Notes under the pieces: model-generated
Seen by the model: the letters and a program-made list of their open reading frames with translations, nothing else
Database searches by the model: none
Told to the model about the DNA's origin: nothing
Assembly (NCBI GenBank): GCA_034440575.1
Contig: JAOTOL010001509.1
Location: 763,501 to 827,500 of the forward strand
Direction of reading: 5' to 3'
Source: Imbricaverruca yamaguchii
Lineage: Eukaryota > Arthropoda > Thecostraca > Neoverrucidae
Length of the DNA: 64,000 bases
Shown here: one piece after another, positions 33,010-44,284 of the stretch
Layout: each line of letters opens with the position of its first letter
How positions within the stretch are numbered: position 1 is the stretch's first letter
Made by a program: the position numbers and the translations under genes

Positions 33010-33170
33010 TACGGGACTACACCACTGATACCAGTAGCAGTGTAACACCACTGGTGCCTGTAGCAGTGTAACGCCACTGGTGCCTGTAGCAGTGCAACGC
33101 CACTGGTGCCTGTAGCGGTGTAACGCCACTGGTGCATGTAGCAGTGTTAACGCCACTGGTCCCGGTAACA
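33010..33170. repeat. 26-bp minisatellite, about 6 copies
   Basis: Units follow CCACTGGTGCCTGTAGCAGT plus GTAACG. Confidence 0.85.
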
Positions 33171-33687
33171 GCGCATCATTTTTGACGCATTTTGACCTCC
33201 ATGTATATATGCTGTGCCGGAGACCATGCGACTGAACCGTTGACTGTCATGCATATACAACACCCCAGTGCGCTCCTCGTGTTATGCAGTGGTGTGTCTT
33301 ATTATGCACCGAAGACGTCGCCGCCCAGACACGGACGGCACACACTCGGAGCGGTCCGGCTGCCTTGTTCGGTATCGCCACTATGCTATGTGGCTGTGGT
33401 GCCCGTCGCCACAACCTGTAATACGTGGTCAACCTAAAGCCGTTCCTCTTCGAAGCGAAAATCGACATGCCTTTTAAGCTGTTCTTTTCCAAAAATTAAA
33501 TCCACACCGAGATGAGTTTATGCAGATGATCGCTGGATCGGTTTCAGCCTAGCGACAGAGTGTATACCGTTAGTAGGTGGCGTCAGTGCACCTGAAATCA
33601 CCGGGCTTTTGATCAGTTTTGACTGACTGCTAGTAACGTGTTGCCAGGCGGCTGGGGCTAAATAATAGCGACTGGGCTCCAGAGCTG

Positions 33688-33867
33688 AAGAGCAGCTCTC
33701 TCACATTACAGGTAGGACGCGACTCCCAGCGAATGAGACGGGGAAAAAAACTAGCATTATGTTTGGCCCACTTATGTCAAAACGGACCATTCCCCTCGCA
33801 TTTTGGGCTGCGGCATCCATCAACTGATCGATGGCATGATCTGCTTCACCATCTGACGAAGTACTGC
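33688..33867 (-). mobile_element. Interspersed repeat C, copy 2
   Basis: See 27074-27252. The sequence between AGAGCAGCTCTCTCAC and ATCTGACGAAGTACTG is shared with copy 1 in the same orientation, with scattered substitutions and small indels. The flanks differ, so this is an interspersed element, not a local duplication of the whole region. Confidence 0.7.
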
Positions 33868-34022
33868 ATCGAAGCGAACTTGCCAGAGCTGAAAGGCGGA
33901 CGAATCCAGCTGATGGATTCGCGACACTGAGAGACACAGACAGACACCGACACCAGATGCCGTGTGATAACGACACCCAGCTGTCCACTATTAGGCCGTT
34001 AACAAGCCTTTTTTTCCCGCAG

Positions 34023-34138
34023 CCGAAGAGCACAAGGCGCTTCGAGCTATTCCCCAGAAGCCCGTGGAGAAAGCCAACTTCATCAAATATTGCGAGCAGC
34101 ACAGAAAGTACCCTATTCTCTTCAAAGTCGAGTTTCAA
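34023..34138 (+). CDS. RPTP exon: entry into phosphatase domain 1
   Basis: 116 nt. It enters in phase 1 after a CCCGCAG acceptor and leaves in phase 0 at CAA|GTAAGT. It encodes AEEHKALRAIPQKPVEKANF followed by IKYCEQHRKYPILFKVEFQ. The FxxxYxxxH...LFKxEF pattern is the helical entry segment just before the conserved PTP core. Confidence 0.85.
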
Positions 34139-35041
34139 GTAAGTGCATCCTTGCTTTTCCATTGCAGATGAGTTGAACAAGTACTTTGTGGAACTTCGTG
34201 GGACGCGAACTCGGCAAGGTGAAGTCCCCGAAACAGTCCGTATCAGGCTTCGCAACTACTGTGCTCCTTTGTTCTCGCTTCGACCTGCTCGGGGAGTGGG
34301 ATGCGACTCCCACCGAAGGAGACCGCTGCCAATGACGACAATGTTGTTTTATTCGTTGCTCCTCGACGGCCCCAGAGCGCAACTGGGTGACCAATTGGGC
34401 CCATCTGACCTTGGCGGTCGCGGCGGAACTGGGTCAGGGTCGGTCGTTCGCGCTGCTAGCCCAGATTCTGAGTTCGTGCGGTACGCCGGCGCAATGCAAA
34501 TTTGCATACATATATAATTGTCCCAGTGAAATTATTCAACCCAGTGCAAATTCACATGCATACACTATTTCGAACTCGGCTCTAAACACCACCTCGTGTG
34601 TGAACTGTGGTGCCTCTTGCTGTCCGCAGCACGGAATAATCGATATCGCACGAACCCCAGCATCCCTGAGCGACTTACTCACTTAGCATCAAACGAAATC
34701 CTTTCTCATTACCTAAATCCTGCTTGGAAAAAGGATCTCAGTCCGGCCTAGATTCGAACTTACTTTTTGTCTGACAGGCTTTCTCATGGGAAGGCAAATC
34801 AAATGTTGCGCTGTTTCAGTTAGAAATAAGAATGATCGCTGTCAATGCAAACTGTGGAATTGTACGCATTGCGTATCAGCATCAAATAGGTTTAGTTGGG
34901 TGACCTCTTCGGTGGAGTGGCTGTGCTTACGTGAGTGGCATCACAGTTGGGTATGTGGGCTGCCACCATGCGCGGCGCCAACGAGTACGTGTATCCCCAG
35001 ACTTCGTGAAGGTTAACATCACGCATATGTGTTGCAGGGAA
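34139..35041. other. RPTP intron, no gene seen
   Basis: No exon or repeat array recognised. Confidence 0.4.
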
Positions 35042-37690
35042 ATATAAAGACATAAAGACATAAAAGATTAGTGCAACTGAGCCACAAGGGTCCTTCTTGG
35101 TTCCACTCTGTACACTGAACCAGTTGCCAACGAAATCTGTCAATCAGCCCTCCCTGTAATACTGAAAAGCAAGCCCTCTATTCTTATAATGATTGTCTAT
35201 GCTGTTTTTAAAGATGTTCAATGTGCTGCTCCTGACAATGTTTTCTGGCAGCTGGTTCCAGTATTCTACTACCCTGTTGGTGAAGAAAGTCTGCCTTAAC
35301 CTTGTTCTGCTGTGCTTAATTTTAATTTTGAAGTTATGACCTCTAATTGCATCATTTCTGTTCAATTCAAACATTTCCCCGAGATATCCCCTCTACAGAC
35401 CATGGACAAATTTAAAGACCTCGATGAGATCTCCTCTCAACCTTCCATATCTAAGTGAAAACGTATTCAATTTCTTCAATCTTTCCTCATATGCCAGGTT
35501 GCTTATGCCATTAACCATTTTTGTAGCCCTCTTTTGTACTCTCTCCAAAAGCCAACAATCTTTTTCATAGCTAGGAGACCAAGCTTGGATGCAGTATGCC
35601 AAATGTGGCCTGACATATGCACAGTAAAGCTTCGACTTAATAATGACTTAAAGACTTCCTCACTTCTGTATGATACATTCCTATTTTTGGCCCCGAGCAT
35701 TCTCAGTGCCTTCTTCCTTGCTTCCTTGGTCTGTTCTGAGGCTCCCAATTTTGTGTTTAGAGTAACACCTAAATCCTTCTCCTGTTGAGTCACTGATAGC
35801 ACTTGGCCACCCATCAAGTATGGAGCCTTCATATGCTGCTTACCTACATGCATGATTTTGCACGTATGAAAACTAAATTTCATTTACCATTCTTCGGACC
35901 ACTTCACAAGTTCGTCTAAGTCTTTTTGCAGCGAGATATCCTCATCTTGACCTGTTATTGACATAAAGACCTTCAAGTCATACTCAAATTTCAAAACTTT
36001 ACTGCTTAGGCCACTTTCAATGTTATTTACAAATATAACGAACAGTAGTGGCCCCAGTACTGACCCCTGGGGACTCCACTAAGAACATTTTCCCATGATG
36101 ACTTTGTACCATTTAGCATCACTCTTTGCTGTCTATCTGAAAGCCACAACTCTACCCATTTTAAGATGCTACCTGCAATACCATGGGGCTGAAGCTGTAT
36201 CATTAACCGTTTATGGGGTATCTTGTCAAAGGTCTTACTAAAGTCAAGATATGCTACATCAACCTGATTTACCTGATCAAATTGTTCTGTGGCGAAGCTA
36301 AAAAAGTCCAAGAGATTTGTGAGACACGATCGTCCTTTTCTAAACCCATGTTGAGTATCTTGAATCAATTTGTTTCATTCCATTCTATCTATTCTAACTA
36401 TTCTATCCTTGATAATTGATTCGAGTACCTTGCAGACTAGGGATGTGAGACTTACTGGCCTATAGTTTTCAACTTTCCCTCTTTCTCCTTTTTTGAAAAT
36501 AGGAACTACATTTGCCCTTTTCCAATCTGTTGGAATTTCATTTTTGGAAACTGATCTACAAAATATTATACTAAGTGGAAATGCCAGTTCCTTTTTAGCT
36601 TCCCGCAATACCCTAGCATAAATTTCATCAGGTCCTGCTGCCTTGTTTGGCTTTATTTTCCTGATAAGATTGTAAACAACATCACTATCAATGAAATCAA
36701 CATCATTTATCAGATCGCATGTCACTGAACTATGGTGTACGGTCGGCAGATTGGTCATATCTTCCAATGTAAGCACTGATTTAAACTGCTTACTCAGCTC
36801 CTCAACCATCTCACTATCCTCACCCAATGTAGTCCCGTTTACTTCCAGTGGACCAATTGTGCTGGAAACTTTACTCAGCTTGTAGAAACTAAAGAACTTT
36901 TTACTGTCCCCATTACAGTTTCTAGCTAAATCCAGTTCTTTTGCTCCCTTTGCTGCTCTGGGGTTTTGCTTCACAGTGTCTCTAGCGTTTCGATACGCCT
37001 TTAGATTAACGACATTTGAGGCTTCTTTAAAGACTCTAAATGCAGTTTTCTTAGCCTTAAATGCTTTTATCAAGTCTGGTGTAAGCCATGCTGGCTTTCC
37101 TACCCTTCTTTTGCGTCTTTGCTTTTGGGGGACATGTCTAATCTGAATTTCCTTCAAGTAAGTTTGGAAATTTTCCCACATTTCACAGGCATTTAAATTG
37201 GTGAATTCTTCTTCCCATCTGATGGCACTTAAAGCCGCTCTCATGCAGTCAAAGTCTGCTCTGTTGAAATTTGGAACCTTTACCAAATTATCCTGAATAA
37301 TTTCCCCTACATGTGCCTTGAATCTAACTATGTTATGGTCACTTATTCCCAGAGTTTCTCCTACAGTCAAGTCTTGAACCAAGTCACTTAAATCCGAGAA
37401 TACAAGGTCCAAGAATGAGCCATGCCTGGTAGGTTCCGATACAGACTGGTGTAAGAGCAGGTCCTCTTCAAGGCATTTCCTAAACATTTTGGATGATGGG
37501 GAGCCAACACCAGCATGTTGATATCCTTTTAGATTAAAGCCACCAAGAATAAGGCACTTCCTCTTAAAGTTTCTACTGATTTCCTCACAAATCACCTTGT
37601 CAAGCGCCAGTTGCTGAGAATGTGGCAGGGTTCCTGATCGGTAGAAAGCTCCTATCCTCAGAGTATTGCTGTCGCCTTTTCCTAAATAAT
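35042..37690 (-). mobile_element. CR1 LINE, 5'-truncated in the endonuclease
   Basis: A close relative of the copy at 9217-12720 with the same 3' tail of GACATAAA-type repeats on the plus strand. It begins within the endonuclease (KGDSNTLRIGAFYRSG) and keeps GISDHNIVRF, NKAAGPDE and AYLDFSKTFDKIPH. It has several frameshifts, near 36370, 36080, 35880 and 35390, and small insertions. It retains TGG where the other copy has the TGA stop. It inserted in the RPTP intron, antisense to the gene. Confidence 0.92.
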
Positions 37691-37899
37691 GAACCCGAAG
37701 ATGATTGCGTGCGCCTCCCCAATCCAAAGTTCGTAGCTTCACTGATAACTGCCAGTATCCAATAGTAGTGCAGCGAACATTGTACAAGGGGAATAATTGT
37801 TTTTATTGTATTCGGCGTTGCTGATCTTCCCATTGTAGGCTGTGTGGAATATAAGTCTGCATCTCCTTTGCCATTGACATACCATTTCTTTTAACACTG

Positions 37900-39060
37900 C
37901 GCCCGTCCGGAGGGCAGATATCTGCCGCCCCTGCGGCTTTTCCTAATTTGCCGCCATACTTATCGGGTTAGCAAGGCCATACCTCGCATGGCTACTCACT
38001 CGTCCTTTTCGCATATCCTTATACATTTTTAACCCTTGGTTATCTCAGGTCAAGTCACCAGGTCAGGCGAAGTGACCCAACGCCCCTCGGAGCTCTAGGT
38101 GGCATAACTTACCCACAATAACTGGGCGATTGATTTCGAACTTATATGACGTCATGATCTAATCAGGGACCATAATATATATCTCGTTTTTTCCGTAGCA
38201 TCGACCTGAGGTCAGTTCGCTGCCATGGCTTCCCCCATTATAGGGCTATGGTAAAATATACAAATGTTTCCTGGTCACATATTTGCTCTCAGAATGACCA
38301 CACAACGGTTGTGGATTGTTGTTGGAAGCAATGCTCAATGTTACCGCTGACATTTTTGCTCAGTGACCTCACCAAGGTCGTCTGAGTTCACCTGAGATCA
38401 CTGGCATATTTATCCGCATTATATCGCACATTGCATTGAGCTAGAAGGCTGAAATTACCGTTGTTGTGCTTGTATCGCCAAAACGTATATATTGATGCAT
38501 TGCATGCCTTCTCTAGGGTACTACTTTGTTGTGCGTGTGTCGCATGTGCCGAGCGCGGGCCGTGGTTTATGGCACCACGGACGCGCGACCCACTTCCGAC
38601 TGTTCGCCCTGGCAGGGCCCAGTCGGGTCAGGGCAAGGCCAGAGGTAGCAGCGTGTGTAGTCGAGCCGTGGACAGTGAAAATATAGAGGCCGTGATCTAC
38701 CAGTGCATCGCAAGACTGAGGACTAAGCGTCCACCACCACATATTTTATGACCTTGACCTGAGGTCATAGTTCGTTTGACCTGACCGTAAATCACACGAC
38801 CTATTGTCGATAGAACATTTCAAGGACTGTCGAATAGCGTTCGCCGTTTGTTTCTATATGTTACAGGTCCAGATATATGTGTCAATATCAGAGTCCCACC
38901 AGATCTGGTAGAATTTGACCTATGATGACCCAGTGACCTGAATATTGACCTGAACGAAAAAATGACCGAGACACTTTCGATAGAGCCTGTCACCAGCTAT
39001 CCAACGCCATTTTCCGTTTGTCGCTAGCTAGCATAGTTATAGAGATCTTACGGGGCAGAC
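37900..39060. other. Region rich in GACCTGA/AGGTCA motifs, otherwise unidentified
   Basis: Repeated GACCT and AGGTCA half-sites occur (near 38050, 38205, 38370, 38385, 38755, 38780, 38935 and 38950), including GACCTGAGGTCA inverted pairs. It could be a diverged interspersed family also seen at 58000-58340. No coding exon was recognised, and ORFs around 38461-38751 have no family features. Confidence 0.4.
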
Positions 39061-39500
39061 ATCTCCCCCGGACATGCGAAGTTGGCGCGCACCGCCGGAC
39101 GTGCGAGTGTTAATATAGATCATCGTTTCAACTGCGCGCCTGACAAGATCCGCGTCCCGCACCCAGTTGATTGGCCACCGACGACGAGCCGGATACGCCT
39201 CACTCAGACAATAAACCCGGCCCGTCGGCCAGCCGGCGCACTGTCCACTGACCGTCGGGTGACGGTGCCGTGAAGCGCGGCCACCCGCCGCGCTGTGTTT
39301 CCCGAGACGGCAGGCCGTACCTGCCGAGCCGGTGCTTACTTTCCATGCGCCTGTGTGAAGGACGATCCGACTGACTTGACGGTGGCAATGCCATGTGTGC
39401 GCTCTGCGGTCGGCGAGGGGTGCATAATTCACGGTGTTTTGATCGACCCGTGTGGCGTGGCGTTTATGGTGCTGATCGTGCGTTCATTTTGTGTTCACAG

Positions 39501-39588
39501 CATGCTGGCAAGACCGAATCGCATCCAACGCGTCACGGCAGCAAGCCATGCAACGAGCCCAAGAACCAGAATCAGAAGATTGTGCCCT
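39501..39588 (+). CDS. RPTP exon: phosphotyrosine-recognition loop
   Basis: 88 nt with acceptor TTTTGTGTTCACAG. It leaves in phase 1 at CCCT|GTGAGT. It encodes HAGKTESHPTRHGSKPCN then EPKNQNQKIVP and the first base of a Tyr codon completed by the next exon. The usual NKxKNRYxxILPYD motif is changed to PKNQNQKIVPYD, so the substrate-binding Tyr of KNRY is not present. Confidence 0.88.
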
Positions 39589-39824
39589 GTGAGTACACGT
39601 GGCCCTGTCGGCGCGTGCATGGCGGCAGTATGCGGACCAGCATATCGGTAGCTTGTTGGTGGCTTACAACGCGTTCCAGCGTTAGCAGATGACAACTGTG
39701 TGGTGTTCTTTGTCATCCTCCTGTCGTTCTTGGACAAGCGCTGTCGGATGCATTTTATAGCCGCATTGTCCTCCCCGGACAACTACAGCAGAAAGACAGT
39801 TCATTGTTACTATGCGCTCTCCAG

Positions 39825-39919
39825 ACGACTTCAATCGGGTGGTGTTGGACATGTTGCCGCCGGAGCCGGATCCCGTGGACGAAGCCGAGTCGGACTACAT
39901 CAACGCCTCCTACGTGGAC
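39825..39919 (+). CDS. RPTP exon: PYDxxRV ... DYINASYVD
   Basis: 95 nt with acceptor TGCGCTCTCCAG. It encodes (Y)DFNRVVLDMLPPEPDPV then DEAESDYINASYVD, ending in phase 0 at GAC|GTGAGT. DYINASY is the nearly invariant PTP motif 2. The long overlapping ORFs in this GC-rich stretch, on both strands beyond 39919, are shadows. Confidence 0.95.
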
Positions 39920-41399
39920 GTGAGTGGCGGCTGGCTGTGCGTTGTTGGCAGGTCGGGCGGCTCCTACACGGCCAGCTCGCGGCCCGACTGTGCTCAGTCT
40001 GTTGGGCCACACGGCCGACCGGCCTGTCGGGGGTTCTCGGCCGCTGCGTGTGTGTCGACACAGGCAGCCGGGCCGCCAATGTTGTGGCGGCGGCCTCCGC
40101 TCGGCGCGCGCTGCCAGCGCCGCCAAGTGAACTGTCAGCCGAAGCCGCACTTTGCTGGCCGCGCCGTTCGCTGGGTCGCCGGCGTCGCGCCGTGCTGTGC
40201 ACGCCCTGCTGCGCCGACTTTGGCGCGAGGCTGGCGGCAAATAGAGGCCGTCGGCGGAAAGCCACTGAGCTGCAGCCATTGAGTGTGGCGCGTTTGAACC
40301 ATTGATTTCGCGTCACCATGGGAATTAAGTTCGCTGTAATCGGATATGCTCACCTGACACGTACTACGTGTTGATACAGCGCCTGGGGTCTTTCAGCTCG
40401 GCGACCTTATTGGATATCGCGGTGGCTGTCAAGCGGATTGGCTTCCAGTGAGCTTGAGAGTATTCGTCGAATCGAGTGAGGCGTAGGTGTAGGCTTCTGA
40501 AAATGATTGGAAGGGCACGATGCATGGGGACATTGAGCAAGCCGAAATGGATTGGGGGCATACTACCACATGACGTCCCATGTTAAACATTGAAATTATT
40601 GGGGAGGAGCAAATCCAACATCGAGGGAAGGGCCAAGTGCCTACCAAAAGCATTCAAAGCCTCACCCCAGGAGTGAAAAAGTGAAAGAAAGCAACATTGT
40701 AGCTGTCTCTTGCAAATCATCGTAGCAATGCATGCTCCTCATTTGCACAAAATTTCACCCTCTCAAACGATTTTCCGTGTCCTTCTTCATTGTTGCGTCA
40801 TTGGTAATAATATGTGGCATAGATCAGCTGTATGCCATTTACGATATGCTAGCTTGCTCCGCTTTCACCAAAAATAGTAACTCGGTTTCATATGGGAACT
40901 GTTGCTGAATATTTGTCGTTGAAAGTTAAATATGATTTTGGTTTAATACTGTGCGTTACATCGAGACGTGCAAGGGCAATTTCTGATGTCAATCCTGCCA
41001 TAACGGTTCCAGCTCTCTCTTTAAAAACATCAAAGTTAGCCTCCTTATCCGCTTGAAGCTATTTTACTTACTCTGTCGTACATTGGCGAATTTAGCATTC
41101 AACACTTTAAGAACATTCCACGTCTGTAGGGTCATGAGCTGAAGCTGTTTTATCTTTAAAAAGGGAACATTTTCTCCGACAAGCGGAACAACAACCGCTG
41201 GCTTCGTACATACGCCACGTCAACCATACCCCTTCGATGTTTATCGAAAATCCTTTGCACATCTATGAAATTATGTTGTTGACCCCATAGTCCCTCCACC
41301 CAGCCATACACCATATGTTGCGTATTTAGCACCCGCGTGGTCAGTTTTAGATCCTATCAGCTATCACCGTGTCAAATTGTGCCAGGATATAGAAAGCCG
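39920..41399. other. RPTP intron, mostly unidentified
   Basis: 39920-40310 is very GC-rich with several long shadow ORFs. A region near 40540-40690 shares a TTGGGGAGGAGCAAATCCAAC-like stretch with 42640-42700, suggesting a diverged repeat. No exon is supported. Confidence 0.35.
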
Positions 41400-42160
41400 T
41401 TTTATCCGCATGACCCTATCGTGCAAGATGTTTTACTACACTTAACTAAACCTAAGCGAGGGGAAAATAGAACACTGTTGGATATCCAGTCATGACGGAA
41501 TAGTCGGGAATTAATTGGCTGACTAATCAGCAAAGCGTGATGCGTGGAACCAATACACCCGTGTACTGCCTCTCCCAGCAACACACGTAGACCAGACAGT
41601 CGATGTGTTTTTTTTTCCACGAAAAGTGGCAACAACTTTGGGAAATGGCGAAACAAACTGAGAAACATCAAGCCAAGTCTTGGGCGCCAGTAGTCATCTT
41701 TCAGAGTTTCACGAAAGGAGGATGTGCTCGTCAGGTTGCGGATTGGACACACCTATGCCACCCACCGCTACCTACTGCGAAATGAGGAGAGACCAACTTG
41801 TACTCGTTGCGATATCCCACTGACAGTATGACACGTTCTTAAGGTGTGCCCTCGTTGCTCAGCCCAACGACGACGATACTTTGGAAGAGAGGTGTCCACG
41901 ATGACGATGGCAAATACTCTAAGGTGATGAGTCACATTTGGTTCAGAGTGGACAACTATGCAAGTTTCTCTCACAAATACGATTTGCAGTCATATGTCCA
42001 GGGAGGTAAAGGCATTGTACTGGTTTTGGCATGGTAAATTCTCCCTACATTTGGAAGTAAACCTAGCCAGAACCTGAAGCCTAGGTAGAAAGGAACACTG
42101 TTATGGGCGTAATATGATTAACATGGTCGATGCGCCCTGAAGCTCAACTAACTAACTAAC
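41400..42160 (+). mobile_element. LINE 3'-end fragment (I/Jockey-like C-terminus)
   Basis: A reading near 41620-41860 gives KWQQLWEMAKQTEKHQAKSW, then VRLRIGHTYATHRYLLRNEE, then RPTCTRCDIPLTV, a stop, and HVLKVCPRCSAQRRRYFGR. This RLRIGHTxxTH...CxxC...HxLxxCP arrangement is the C-terminal tail after RNase H in I/Jockey-type LINEs. The 3' end is a run of AACT repeats (42146-42165). Confidence 0.85.
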
Positions 42161-42809
42161 TAACGAAATGGAAAGCATTTCGAGGCTCCGTGCCAATGAG
42201 TTTAAGCATCATTGGCTTCCTTCACAGTGACGGGTAGCCGAGTTCCGAGAGAACATATGGCCGTGCGAGCCTTTTCTTGATGTAAAATGTGTCGATATGT
42301 TTTTTAGTTATTCCTTTGGAACTGCAACACTAGCGCTTTATCCAATTGGTATTGCAAAGGCAAACAAGTAGCAACAAGAGTTTGGTACAGACCCTCCGTT
42401 ATCGATCCACCGATGCCATCGTACTGTCTTATCCGGGCGTATGCTGTTCCATTCAATAGTGATGTCCACGGAAATCCCTGACTAAGACCTTACCATTTTC
42501 TTAGCTTTCTCCCAGCAAGTACACCACCGACTCGCCTAGTACCATGCAGGGGTGCCAATGCATGAAAATCATGGGGACAGGCCAACACATGTAGGCAAGG
42601 GGAAGGCCGAAGTAGATTATAAGCGCCGATAGGGCTTGTAATTTGGGAGGAGGGACAGAGCCAACATTGGAGGGGGCAAGACCACTTTAAAAGTGTGCAA
42701 ATTGACACCCATTGTACCATAGTCTACTTTGAATCACACAGCTGCTACGAGACGTTATGACGCCATGTTCCCGAAGCGTTGCTGTGCGAGTCCCAGCTGT
42801 CATACTGTG

Positions 42810-42843
42810 CCGCAACACACCGCGGCCGTGCGGTGTGTTGCGG
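42810..42843. repeat. Perfect hairpin, 14-bp stem
   Basis: CCGCAACACACCGC, a six-base loop (GGCCGT), then the exact reverse complement. Confidence 0.95.
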
Positions 42844-42869
42844 GGTCTGCCGACGCACCCCGTGATACG

Positions 42870-42904
42870 AACCCGCAATGCACGGTTTACCGTCATTGCG
42901 GGTT
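42870..42904. repeat. Perfect hairpin, 11-bp stem with inner 5-bp stem
   Basis: AACCCGCAATG pairs with CATTGCGGGTT. The 13-base spacer itself contains ACGGT TT ACCGT. It lies 26 bp from the previous hairpin. Confidence 0.9.
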
Positions 42905-42949
42905 AACCCGTCCCGTCTCGGGGTCTTCAACCGCTCCCCCTCAGGTTTT

Positions 42950-43120
42950 TCGCGGATATTGAACGAACGGCGCGGGGTAGCGCGCCAAAATTTGGCATAC
43001 CTTTTCCCACATCAATTTGGCATGCCTTTTCGAAATTCTGAAGTCAGGTCATCTAGGTTCAACGAGCTAGTCAAGGTCAAGTGAGGTTACCTCCAAAAAT
43101 GTTCAACCTGTCGTCACGCT
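42950..43120 (-). repeat. Interspersed repeat, copy 2 (inverted relative to 5105-5275)
   Basis: The reverse complement matches copy 1 from the TTGAAC/TTTTTGGAGGTAACCTC side through AAATTGATGTGGGAAAAGG to the GGCGCGCTACC side. No coding capacity. Confidence 0.75.
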
Positions 43121-43978
43121 TTAACGGATACATATATTTTAATGCAACTTTCAGCGTTTGCTATCTTTAGGGATGCAACAAAACGTACGAAAGGAATTTT
43201 TCATTTTTCCATTTTTAACTACATGTAAATTTTGCATATTTGCCTATTGCAGTTCAAATAGAAGATTCTGGCTAAGGTAAACATTTTTATTAGGGCAAGT
43301 TGACTTCCAGCAACGTTTCTCGGTCTGCTCTACCCATTAGAAAATAAAAATTAAAGAAAACTTGGAAACTCAAAATTGTGAAATTAGAAAAGGGGGTAGG
43401 GGAATTGCATCGCCCTTGTCGATTTCGCTGTCCTTTTCTGATTCCAAATAACTTCGGTTTTTACAAATATCCCCAAAATGAACTCCCAGAGCCATAAACA
43501 TAATGTAAGTCATGAAAAGTCGTGAAAATATAGCCCCCTAGTGACGTTACTTTTGGAGGGAAATTGTTTTTCGGGGTGGATCCGGGCCCTACTCGTCTAG
43601 TGCTTGCCGATGACACCTCTTTCGTTTTCGTGCGGCGCTTAGTTTGGATTTTAGAGAGGGTTGCTATCCGCCCCCTCGAGACGGGGTGTGTAGATCTGAC
43701 AGGAGAGACAGCGCGGGTTAAGGTCCCGGCTGTGCCCTCGCGTCTCGTAAATAAATATCAGGCCATATCACACGGTGTAATTCGCCGACCTACCCATCCG
43801 TACTGGGATTCCAGACATGTTGGCGACTAGTCTTCGCTCCTGCCCCGGCACACGTCAGCTGAACAAAAACATGCAGCGAAGTAATTGCGCTGTAGTCGTT
43901 GTGCTGACTGTTGATTGCAGCGAGTTTGGTGTTTCCTCGATCGGCCGCATTTCTTACTGAGCGTGTTCTTCGCCGCAG
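43121..43978. other. RPTP intron, no gene seen
   Basis: AT-rich sequence, then the pyrimidine-poor approach to the exon at 43979. No other feature recognised. Confidence 0.4.
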
Positions 43979-44113
43979 AGTCTGCTGATGCCGAACGCCT
44001 ACATAGTGACCCAGGGGCCGAATGAGCACACCATCAGCGACCTTTGGCGCATGGTGTGGAAGGAGCGTTCCCCATGCATCCTCATGCTCACCAAGACGTT
44101 CGACTTCATCAAG
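43979..44113 (+). CDS. RPTP exon: NAYIVTQGP ... W(R)MVW
   Basis: 135 nt, phase 0 at both ends, with acceptor TTCTTCGCCGCAG and donor AAG|GTAAGA. It encodes SLLMPNAYIVTQGPNEHTIS then DLWRMVWKERSPCILMLTKT and FDFIK. The IxTQGP and DxWRMVW motifs are conserved PTP motifs 3 and 4. Where most PTPs have an Asn-Leu-Val-Glu-like stretch, this one has TKTFDFIK. Confidence 0.96.
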
Positions 44114-44284
44114 GTAAGATGGAGTGCCAGCAGTTTTGGTGGTGGCAACCGTGATGAAGAAGCTGCCGGCTAAGATGGTGTTGAGTGTCGGCAGATGCTT
44201 TCAGGCATGCACACATCGATTTTTGGCCCTGGAAGTCGCACTGAAATTTGTCCAGCAGGTTTTTATGTTCGAGAAAATGTCACA

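Noticed and set aside
39700..40350. Many overlapping 70-200-aa ORFs
   Set aside because: Extreme GC content lowers stop frequency. Only 39825-39919 matches PTP and has matching splice phases.
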